From the NCBI GenBank assembly GCA_963740455.1, contig CAVUEF010000020.1, positions 1 to 64,000 of the forward strand: a stretch of 64,000 nt of DNA. The letters are read 5' to 3'. A program made the position numbers and the translations under genes. The stretch is from Paucibacter sp963740455 (GTDB lineage Bacteria > Pseudomonadota > Gammaproteobacteria > Burkholderiales > Burkholderiaceae_C). Of this stretch, positions 19,464 to 25,958 are shown one piece after another. The first letter of the stretch is position 1; every line of letters starts with the position of its first letter. The notes beneath the pieces were generated by a model. That model searched no databases. It was not told the DNA's origin and was given only the letters and a program-made list of their open reading frames with translations.

Positions 19464-20615
19464 ATGCCCGTGATTACCTGCATTGAAGACCTGCGCGTAC
19501 TGGCCCAAAAACGCGTGCCACGCATGTTTTACGACTATGCCGATACCGGCAGCTGGACCGAGAGCACGTACCGCTCCAACGCCAGCGATTTCCTGCCGAT
19601 CAAGTTTCGCCAGCGCGTCGCCATCGACATGGAAAAGCGCAGCACTGCAACCCAGATGATCGGCCAGGATGTGACGATGCCGGTGGCGATTGCCCCGGTC
19701 GGCTCGACCGGCATGCACTGCGCCGACGGCGAAATCCTGGCGGCCAAGGCGGCGGCGAAATTCGGCATTCCGTTCACGCTGTCGACGATGAGCATCTGCT
19801 CGATAGAAGACATCGCCGCGCACAGCAAGACGCCGTTCTGGTTCCAGCTCTATGTGATGCGCGACCGCGCCTTCACCGAGCGCCTGATCGAGCGCGCCAA
19901 GGCGGCCCACTGCTCGGCGTTGGTGCTGACGCTGGACCTGCAGATTCTCGGCCAGCGCCACAAGGATTTGAAGAACGGCCTGTCGGTGCCGCCCAAGCCG
20001 ACGCTGCGCAACTGGATCAATCTGGCCACCAAGCCGGGCTGGTGTCTGGGCATGCTGGGCACGCCGCGCCGCCAGTTCGGCAATATCGTCGGCCATGTGA
20101 AGGGCGTGGAGGACATGAGCTCGCTGTCCGAGTGGACCTCCAAGCAGTTCGATCCGACCTTGAACTGGAACGATGTCGAGTGGATCAAGAAGCTCTGGGG
20201 CGGCAAGCTGATCCTGAAAGGCATCATGGACGCCGAGGACGCGCGCCTGGCCGCTGACAGCGGCGCCGACGCGCTGATCGTCTCCAACCATGGCGGTCGC
20301 CAGCTTGACGGTGCGCCGTCCAGCATTCACGCACTGCCCGGCATCGTCGCCAAGGTCGGCAAGGACATCGAGGTGTGGATGGACGGCGGCATCAGCTCGG
20401 GTCAGGATGTGCTGAAAGCCTGGGCCCTGGGCGCACGCGGCACGATGATTGGCCGTAGCCCGGTCTGGGGTCTGGGCGCCATGGGCGAGGCCGGCGTGAC
20501 CAAGTGCCTGGAGATCATCCACAAGGAACTCGATCTGACGATGGCGTTCTGCGGCAAGACTCACTTGAGTGAAGTCGGCCGCGACATCCTGCTGCCCGGC
20601 ACTTACCCGCAGTAG
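19464..20615 (+). CDS. lldD: FMN-dependent L-lactate dehydrogenase / alpha-hydroxy-acid oxidase
   Basis: A 383-residue FMN enzyme that oxidises L-lactate (or a similar 2-hydroxy acid) to the keto acid and passes electrons to the respiratory chain. The family blocks are present: RMFYDYADTGSWTE, APVGSTGMHCADGE, the FMN/substrate loop LSTMSICSIEDIA, FQLYVMRDR, LILKGIMDAEDA, and the active-site SNHGGRQLDGAPSS with the catalytic His (about residue 276), then WMDGGISSGQDVLKA. A GGAG-containing ribosome-binding site precedes the ATG. Substrate specificity within the family cannot be fixed from sequence, so lldD is the most likely but not certain name. Confidence 0.85.
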   Translation: MPVITCIEDLRVLAQKRVPRMFYDYADTGSWTESTYRSNASDFLPIKFRQRVAIDMEKRSTATQMIGQDVTMPVAIAPVGSTGMHCADGEILAAKAAAKFGIPFTLSTMSICSIEDIAAHSKTPFWFQLYVMRDRAFTERLIERAKAAHCSALVLTLDLQILGQRHKDLKNGLSVPPKPTLRNWINLATKPGWCLGMLGTPRRQFGNIVGHVKGVEDMSSLSEWTSKQFDPTLNWNDVEWIKKLWGGKLILKGIMDAEDARLAADSGADALIVSNHGGRQLDGAPSSIHALPGIVAKVGKDIEVWMDGGISSGQDVLKAWALGARGTMIGRSPVWGLGAMGEAGVTKCLEIIHKELDLTMAFCGKTHLSEVGRDILLPGTYPQ

Positions 20616-20629
20616 ATGCTCGGCATCAG

Positions 20630-20668
20630 GCCCTGGGCAAGGTCACGCCGACCTGGCCCTGGTACTTG
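20630..20668 (-). repeat. 39-bp duplicate of the dcd 3' end (outer copy)
   Basis: These 39 bases are identical to 21454-21492, the last coding bases of dcd. Read on the minus strand they encode KYQGQVGVTLPRA followed by a TGA. The two copies flank the MNT/HEPN module. This outer copy looks like the original dcd 3' end, cut off when the module entered. Confidence 0.85.
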
Positions 20669-20772
20669 TTGCTCGGACGCGCGGCGCATGTCGCCGCTGT
20701 CGCTGCTGGCGCCGTGGTTGACGACTTTCTGCCCGTCGTTGGGGCATGCGCCGCCAACCCGGCCGGATGGAC

Positions 20773-21137
20773 TCAGCCTTGCAGGTCCAATTCGGCGCGC
20801 AAGTTTGTCACGGCCTGCTTGAGCTCTGGCAAGTCGTTTCGGACCGTGGCCCACACCAGCACCAGATCAATCGAAAAGTAGCCATGCGACAGCGCATTGC
20901 GGTTGCCCACGGCGCTGCCCCATGGCACTTCAGGATGCGCTTGAGCGTAGGCTGGGCCACCCTGCGAACATGGTTGCAAGCCTCGCCAATCACTTCCAGG
21001 TTGCGGATCACGGCATCTTGAGTCTTGATGTCGGCCACAAATCCCGCCTCGTCCATATTGGCGGAAAACAACTGGATGCGGGCTATCGCTTCCAGGATAT
21101 GCCCCAGAAAATCCTTGATGCGCAGCTCGGCGTTCAC
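20773..21137 (-). pseudogene. HEPN-domain toxin (DUF86/HepT family), frameshifted
   Basis: The gene starts with GTG at 21137, overlapping the MNT stop by 4 bp. Residues 1-60 or so read MNAELRIKDFLGHILEAIA, FVADIKTQDAVIRNLEVIGEACNHV, the standard HEPN N-terminus. The catalytic part, AHPEVPWGSAVGNRNALSHGYF with the R-x4-H RNase motif and ending NLRAELDLQG, is in another frame. The switch falls near 20965-20985, around the bases GGCCCAG, and needs a -1 shift. Without frameshifting the product loses its RNase motif. HEPN toxins of this type are RNases or are AMPylated by the MNT partner. I read it as inactivated. Confidence 0.75.
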
Positions 21138-21424
21138 AGCAAGCGTGCCTCTGCCATCACGCTGAGACGAAAGGACTCGGGCAAAGCGCGCGGCGTCAGT
21201 ACGTCCACCTTGATGCCCAGCAGTTCCGATATCTCGAACTGAATACCACCAATGTCGAACATCGTGGTCTGCGCCGTCGGTTCGACCAGCAGATCCAGAT
21301 CACTCCCCTGGGCATCGTCACCGTGCAAGACCGAACCAAACACCTTGATGCTTGAGACCCGATGGCGCAGCGCAATGGCGCGCACCTGGTCGCGGTATTG
21401 ATGGAGGAGTTCAGAGGGCTTCAT
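21134..21424 (-). CDS. MNT-domain nucleotidyltransferase antitoxin (MntA-like)
   Basis: A 96-residue minimal nucleotidyltransferase. The GSVLHGDDAQGSDLDLLVE segment (about residues 29-47) is the GSxxxGxxxxxSDxD catalytic motif. A further acidic residue lies in the later VDVLT strand. Such proteins neutralise a HEPN partner, in known cases by transferring AMP groups to it. I chose the ATG at 21424; an in-frame TTG at 21442 is less likely. The HEPN gene follows with a 4-bp overlap (GTGA), the usual coupling in these pairs. Confidence 0.85.
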   Translation of the reverse strand: MKPSELLHQYRDQVRAIALRHRVSSIKVFGSVLHGDDAQGSDLDLLVEPTAQTTMFDIGGIQFEISELLGIKVDVLTPRALPESFRLSVMAEARLL

Positions 21425-21449
21425 GGTTTGCAAGGATATCAAGCCACTG

Positions 21450-22019
21450 TCATGCCCTGGGCAAGGTCACGCCGACCTGGCCCTGGTACTTGCCGCCGCG
21501 GTCCTTGTAACTGGTTTCGCAGACTTCGTCGGATTCGAAGAACAGCACTTGCGCGCAGCCTTCGCCCGCGTAGATCTTGGCGGGCAAGGGCGTGGTGTTG
21601 CTGAACTCGAGCGTGACATAACCCTCCCACTCGGGTTCGAAGGGCGTCACGTTGACGATGATGCCGCAGCGCGCATAAGTGCTCTTGCCCAGGCAGACAG
21701 TGAGCACATTGCGCGGAATGCGGAAATACTCCATGGTGCGCGCCAGCGCAAAGCTGTTGGGCGGGATGATGCACACGTCGGAGCGCATGTCGACAAAGCT
21801 TCGCTCGTCGAAGTTCTTCGGGTCCACCACCGTGCTGTAGACATTGGTGAAGACCTTGAACTCGGGCGCGCAGCGTATGTCGTAGCCGTAGCTGCTGGTA
21901 CCGTAGCTGACGATCTTGTGCCCTTCGGCGTTGACGCGCACCTGACCCGGCTCGAAGGGCTCGATCATGCCGTGCTCTTGCGCCATACGGCGGATCCACT
22001 TGTCGCTCTTGATGCTCAT
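21450..22019 (-). CDS. dcd: dCTP deaminase
   Basis: A 189-residue homotrimeric enzyme that deaminates dCTP to dUTP for dTMP synthesis. It starts MSIKSDKWIRRMAQEHGMIEPF and contains SYGTSSYGYDIRC, PPNSFALARTMEYFRIPRNV, GKSTYARCGIIVNVTPFEPEW with the catalytic Glu region, and the C-terminal KYQGQVGVTLPRA that closes over the nucleotide. The ATG at 22019 fits the family length. The last 39 coding bases were resupplied by the inserted MNT/HEPN module, so the gene is intact although its original 3' end is now 0.8 kb away. Confidence 0.96.
   Translation of the reverse strand: MSIKSDKWIRRMAQEHGMIEPFEPGQVRVNAEGHKIVSYGTSSYGYDIRCAPEFKVFTNVYSTVVDPKNFDERSFVDMRSDVCIIPPNSFALARTMEYFRIPRNVLTVCLGKSTYARCGIIVNVTPFEPEWEGYVTLEFSNTTPLPAKIYAGEGCAQVLFFESDEVCETSYKDRGGKYQGQVGVTLPRA
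21454..21492 (-). repeat. 39-bp direct repeat at the dcd 3' end (inner copy)
   Basis: Identical to 20630-20668 and in the same orientation. Together they bracket 785 bp that hold the MNT gene, the broken HEPN gene and about 100 bp of unassigned sequence. Integration into a gene 3' end with restoration of the reading frame is the pattern left by site-specific recombinases. Confidence 0.85.
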
Positions 22020-22158
22020 CGGCCTGTCCTGGTTGGTGTCTGAAGCTGGCTGGCACATATCACCCTTGAAGTCCGGGTCGTGCGCATTGCTGCTATTTTG
22101 ACAGCCGCTTTCACTTGTGCTGAACTAGCAGCATGAAATCGCTGCGTCGGAGGTTCCC

Positions 22159-22695
22159 ATGCGCCAAGCCACCCAGTTGTTGACCCAATACGCCCAGTAC
22201 CATCGCGACCGCCGCAATATCTCAACGCACTTCGTCGGAATTCCGCTGATCGTGTTTGCGCTGGGAATCCTGCTGTCGCGCCCGTCTTATGAAGTGGCTG
22301 GCTGGAGTCTGAGTCCGGCCTGGTTGGTGTTCGCGCCGTTGGCGGCCTGGTATCTGACGCGCGGGCAGTTCTTGCTGGGGCTGGCGGCCAGTGCCGGCGT
22401 CGCCTCGATGCTTGTGCTGGCACGGCAGTGGACGAGTGGGAGTGCCACCCCGACCTGGCTCGCCTGGGGCCTCGCCCTTTTCGCGGTCGGCTGGGCCCTG
22501 CAATTCATTGGCCATTACTACGAGGGCCGCAAGCCCGCTTTCGTCGATGACATCGTCGGGCTGGCCGTGGGCCCGATGTTTGTGGTGGCCGAGTGGCTGT
22601 TTGCGATGGGCTGGAATCAAGCGCTGCTGCGCGAGATCGAGCGCCAGGTGGGCCCAAGCCTGCTGCGCGATCTGGCGCATCCGGTGCGAAGCTAG
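22159..22695 (+). CDS. Mpo1-like membrane protein (DUF962)
   Basis: A 178-residue protein with four to five hydrophobic segments. The conserved residues of the Mpo1/DUF962 family are present: YHRDRRNISTHFVGIPLIV (His and Asn/Thr-His near residues 14-25) and LQFIGHYYEGRKPAFVDD (near 113-130), followed by a C-terminal membrane segment. The yeast family member Mpo1 is a haem-free iron(II) dioxygenase that shortens 2-hydroxy fatty acids; the conserved His residues here could ligate iron. The bacterial role is not established. It converges with fdhD, 4 bp apart. Confidence 0.85.
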   Translation: MRQATQLLTQYAQYHRDRRNISTHFVGIPLIVFALGILLSRPSYEVAGWSLSPAWLVFAPLAAWYLTRGQFLLGLAASAGVASMLVLARQWTSGSATPTWLAWGLALFAVGWALQFIGHYYEGRKPAFVDDIVGLAVGPMFVVAEWLFAMGWNQALLREIERQVGPSLLRDLAHPVRS

Positions 22696-22699
22696 AGAC

Positions 22700-23572
22700 C
22701 TAGACTTCGATCAACACCCGCGCCGGCTCGGGCTCGGCGTCAAAGCGTTGCAGCCCGCTGTAGCAGATGAAGTGGCGGTTCTTGGCCCGGCCGATCAAGG
22801 TCAAGCCCAGTTGCATGGCCAGCGCATGGCCCATCTGCGTGATGCCGTTGCGCGACACGATGATGGGCACGCCCATTTGCGCTGACTTCATGACCATCTC
22901 GCTGGTGAGGCGGCCGGTCGTGTAGAAGATCTTGTCGGCACCCGACACGCCTTGCATCCACATCCAGCCGGCGATTTCGTCGATCGCGTTGTGGCGTCCC
23001 ACGTCTTCCATATGCACCTGCAACTGCGCGCCGCAAAACAGCGCACAACCATGCACCGAGCCGGCCTTCTTGTGGATGCTGTCCTGGCGCCGCATCACAT
23101 CGAGGATGGCGTACAGCGTGCTCTGGCGCAGTCGCGCATGCTCGGCCTCGGGCAGCTGAATCGATTCCACATCGGTCATCAGGGCGCCAAACGCCGTGCC
23201 CTGGCCGCAGCCGGTGGTCAACACGCGGTGCGCCGTCTTGGTCTCGATCGCCGCAATGCCTGAGCGGGTGCGCACCGCGGCGGCGCCGACCTCCCAGTCG
23301 ACGCTGATGGAGTCGATTTCGTCCACAGAATTCACCAGCCGCTGATTGCGCAAATACCCCAGCACCAGCAACTCGGGCGCCATCCCCAAGGTCATCAAGG
23401 TGAGCAACTCGCGTTTGTCGACAAACACGGTCAGGGGTCGTTCGGCCGGGATGCTCATGCGGCGCCGCAGGCCGAACTCATCCAGCACGTCAACCTCGTG
23501 GGTGAGCAAGGCGCGGGCCTCGGTAAGACGCGGCAGTCGGGATGCTTGGCAGGTGGGCATGGGCCTCATCAT
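22700..23572 (-). CDS. fdhD: Formate dehydrogenase accessory sulfurtransferase FdhD
   Basis: A 290-residue protein that passes sulfur from a cysteine desulfurase to the molybdenum (bis-MGD) cofactor of formate dehydrogenase. Family blocks are ERPLTVFVDKRELLTLM, the cysteine loop TTGCGQGTAFG (about residue 128), HGCALFCGAQLQVHMEDVGRHNAIDE and FYTTGRLTSEMVMKSAQMGVP with the GRN-like nucleotide site. The usual C-x-x-C is reduced to one Cys (CGQG), as I recall for FdsC-type members. Start is ATG 23572; ATG 23560 is also possible. It is the last gene of the formate dehydrogenase operon. Confidence 0.92.
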   Translation of the reverse strand: MMRPMPTCQASRLPRLTEARALLTHEVDVLDEFGLRRRMSIPAERPLTVFVDKRELLTLMTLGMAPELLVLGYLRNQRLVNSVDEIDSISVDWEVGAAAVRTRSGIAAIETKTAHRVLTTGCGQGTAFGALMTDVESIQLPEAEHARLRQSTLYAILDVMRRQDSIHKKAGSVHGCALFCGAQLQVHMEDVGRHNAIDEIAGWMWMQGVSGADKIFYTTGRLTSEMVMKSAQMGVPIIVSRNGITQMGHALAMQLGLTLIGRAKNRHFICYSGLQRFDAEPEPARVLIEV

Positions 23573-23604
23573 GACAAAAAACGGGCGGCCCCACCCGTTC
23601 GGGG

Positions 23605-23928
23605 TTATGCCTTCTTCTTGGCCGGGGCGGCAGCGGGTGCCGCGGGTGCGCTGCCCGTCGCGGCCGGCTGGAGCGAAAACGGACCTGGATCCACACAGGC
23701 CGGCAATGCGGCCGCGGGCTTGGCGGCACTCTTGTGCGTGGCAAGGTAGCCGGCAGCCACTTTGTCTTGCGACTTGCACAGGAGATAGGCATCAACCTTG
23801 TCGCTCCAGGCGGTCTTGACTGCCGCCTCGGCGGCCTTGGCCTTGGCCTCGTCGCTGGCTGCGGGCAGCTTGGCCAGGACCACGGTCGTGTACAACGCGG
23901 CCAGCGCCAGAACAATCAGTTTCTTCAT
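23605..23928 (-). CDS. Small exported protein of the formate dehydrogenase operon
   Basis: A 107-residue protein with a clear signal peptide (MKKLIVLALAALYTTVVLA, cleavage expected after residue 19). The mature part is alanine- and lysine-rich, has two cysteines (in YLLCKSQDK and LPACVDPG) and ends in a proline/alanine tail with PAKKKA. I do not recognise a named family. It lies 9 bp after fdhC and 32 bp before fdhD, in the same operon, so a periplasmic role linked to the dehydrogenase is likely. Confidence 0.75.
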   Translation of the reverse strand: MKKLIVLALAALYTTVVLAKLPAASDEAKAKAAEAAVKTAWSDKVDAYLLCKSQDKVAAGYLATHKSAAKPAAALPACVDPGPFSLQPAATGSAPAAPAAAPAKKKA

Positions 23929-23937
23929 GTGAGCTCC

Positions 23938-25056
23938 TCAGACTTGAAGCGGTTTCGAGCGCATCGGCTTGGCTGAGCGTTTGGCCGATATCTTGCCGGT
24001 CTTGACATCGTCATACCAAAGCTCATGGTGTTGCTTGGCCCAGGTTTCGTCCACATAGCCGGTCGTCATGCCGTCCAGTGCGCCTTCGGTGCCCACCGTG
24101 CCCAGATAGATGTGGCCGATGAACATCACCATCATCAAAATATTCGACGTGGCGTGCACCATATGCGCCACCTGCATATTGCCGCGACTGTAGTTCACTC
24201 CCGGCAGCACCTGGTCCATGAACAGGCCGGAAGCCACCACGGTGAGGCCGAGCACGAACACGCCACCCCAGAACACGATCTTTTCGCCGGCATTGAAACG
24301 TCCCGACTTCACTTCCTCTGCGTTCAGCATGCCGCCGCCCTTGGCGAGCCAGGTCAGGTCGCCCTTGGCGGGCAGGTTGTCGCGGATGAAGGTCAGGATC
24401 ACGATCACCAGCGACACCGCAAACAAGGGACCGGCAAAGTTGTGCGCATTCTTGAGCGCATAGCTGAGCCAGCCAAACAGCGTGGCACCGACGACCGGCA
24501 GCAGGAAGAACTTGCCAAATGCCATCACGAGGCCCGAGACGACCAAGATGACGAAGGCCACTGCATTGGCCATATGCGCCGAGCGCTCGAACGGCGTGAA
24601 GCGCTCGATCAAGCGGCCCGTGGGCTGAGCTTTCAGCTTGATGGGGCCTGCGCGCCAGTAGAACAGCGCAACCGCACCCAGCACGATCAACAACAACGCG
24701 CCCCCGTAAGGAATGATCCAGTTGTTGCGCACCTGACGCCAAGCTTCACCGGCCGTGGCGTAGCGTGACCCGGGATACTGCAGCATTGATTGGATCAAGG
24801 TGCCCGATTCGGGTGCTTTCAGATTGCTGTAGCCCTGGGTCTGCCCCGTCTCGCGCACCGCGCGCCACATCGGCGCATTGTTGCCGGGCTGACTCTTGGC
24901 GCGCTGGGCGTTGCTGTCGTCCGCCCTGGGCTCCGGCGCAACACCGGAGGCCGCAGTCCCGACTGGAACGATAGCGGCGGCATCGGCCGCATGTGCGGTC
25001 CCCTGCAGCGCGACGCTTACCAGAAGGGGAAGAATAATGCCCGCAATCCTACGCAT
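23938..25056 (-). CDS. fdhC: Formate dehydrogenase gamma subunit, cytochrome b556
   Basis: A 372-residue membrane subunit that carries two b hemes and passes electrons from the iron-sulfur subunit to quinone. An N-terminal signal peptide (ending near AHAADA) and a long periplasmic extension of about 100 residues precede four membrane helices. Likely heme ligands are His in FERSAHMANAVAF, KNAHNFAGPLF, VAHMVHATSNIL and FIGHIYLG. The C-terminal YVDETWAKQHHELWYDD matches the family. It is longer than FdnI-type subunits because of the extension. The ATG at 25056 precedes the signal peptide directly. Confidence 0.93.
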   Translation of the reverse strand: MRRIAGIILPLLVSVALQGTAHAADAAAIVPVGTAASGVAPEPRADDSNAQRAKSQPGNNAPMWRAVRETGQTQGYSNLKAPESGTLIQSMLQYPGSRYATAGEAWRQVRNNWIIPYGGALLLIVLGAVALFYWRAGPIKLKAQPTGRLIERFTPFERSAHMANAVAFVILVVSGLVMAFGKFFLLPVVGATLFGWLSYALKNAHNFAGPLFAVSLVIVILTFIRDNLPAKGDLTWLAKGGGMLNAEEVKSGRFNAGEKIVFWGGVFVLGLTVVASGLFMDQVLPGVNYSRGNMQVAHMVHATSNILMMVMFIGHIYLGTVGTEGALDGMTTGYVDETWAKQHHELWYDDVKTGKISAKRSAKPMRSKPLQV

Positions 25057-25076
25057 GGCTTGCTCCTTGACCTGAC

Positions 25077-25295
25077 CTAGCGGCTGTAGTCGTTCTGGCG
25101 CTGGTTGCGCGTGCGCATCTGGCGCTCCCAACTGGCCTTGTCGCCAGGCGTCCAACCCGCAGCCGTGAAGGCCTTGGCGGCGCCGGTGTAGGCCGGCGCG
25201 TCCCAGTTCTTGACGCGCGTCAGATTCTGGGGCTTGTCGGAGCAGCCGCTCAAGGCCAACCCGCTCAGCAACAACAGTGCAAAAGCGCGCTTCAT
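25077..25295 (-). CDS. Small lipoprotein of the formate dehydrogenase operon
   Basis: A 72-residue protein with a type II signal peptide (MKRAFALLLLSGLALSGCSD, lipobox LSGC, lipidated Cys at 18). The mature part NWDAPAYTGAAKAFTAAGW is followed by GDKASWERQMRTRNQRQNDY and has no known domain. Its start overlaps the fdhB stop by 4 bp (ATGA) and it lies 20 bp before fdhC, so it is produced with the dehydrogenase subunits. An assembly or stabilising role at the membrane is inferred only from context. Confidence 0.8.
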   Translation of the reverse strand: MKRAFALLLLSGLALSGCSDKPQNLTRVKNWDAPAYTGAAKAFTAAGWTPGDKASWERQMRTRNQRQNDYSR

Positions 25296-25927
25296 GATTT
25301 GCCTCCTTCAGCCGTCGCGGCCTTGCTGGCCCCCCCCTGGGTCGGCTTGCCGTAGGCGGTGCCCCAGCCCCAGACCTCGCTGCCTTTGCCGCGCGTGACA
25401 ACGCGGGTGCGGAAGATGTCGGCCACCACATCGCCGTCGCCGCCGAGCAAGGCCTTGGTCGAGCACATCTCGGCGCAGGCCGGCAATTTGCCTTCGGCCA
25501 GACGGTTGCGCCCGTACTTCTCGTACTCGGCAGCGCTGCCGTTTGCTTCCGGGCCGCCGGCGCAGAAAGTGCACTTGTCCATCTTGCCGCGCAGACCGAA
25601 AGTGCCGTTGCTGGGGAATTGCGGTGCACCGAACGGACAGGCATAAGAGCAGTAGCCGCAGCCGATGCAGATGTCCTTGTCGTGCAGCACCACGCCTTCT
25701 TCGGTACGGTAGAAACAGTCCACCGGACAGACCGCCATGCAGGGCGCGTCCGAGCAGTGCATGCAGGCCACCGAGATCGACTTTTCGCCGGCCACGCCAT
25801 CATTGATGGTCACCACGCGGCGGCGGTTCACGCCCCACGGGACGTCGTGCTCGGCCTTGCAGGCAGTAACGCAGCCGTTGCATTCGATGCAGCGCTCGGC
25901 GTCGCAGAGGAACTTCATTCGGGCCAT
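25292..25927 (-). CDS. fdhB: Formate dehydrogenase beta subunit, four [4Fe-4S] ferredoxin
   Basis: A 211-residue electron-transfer subunit. Four cysteine clusters are visible: CIECNGCVTACKAEH (about residues 13-27), CMHCSDAPCMAVCP (55-68), CIGCGYCSYACPFG (87-100) and CTFC...CAEMC (119-150). It lacks the C-terminal membrane anchor of the longer E. coli FdnH, so it resembles the short subunit of Wolinella-type enzymes. It should link the catalytic subunit to the cytochrome b. Located 31 bp after fdhA in the same operon. Confidence 0.95.
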   Translation of the reverse strand: MARMKFLCDAERCIECNGCVTACKAEHDVPWGVNRRRVVTINDGVAGEKSISVACMHCSDAPCMAVCPVDCFYRTEEGVVLHDKDICIGCGYCSYACPFGAPQFPSNGTFGLRGKMDKCTFCAGGPEANGSAAEYEKYGRNRLAEGKLPACAEMCSTKALLGGDGDVVADIFRTRVVTRGKGSEVWGWGTAYGKPTQGGASKAATAEGGKS

Positions 25928-25958
25928 GTGAGTCTCCTGATGGTCTTGACGCTGCGGT

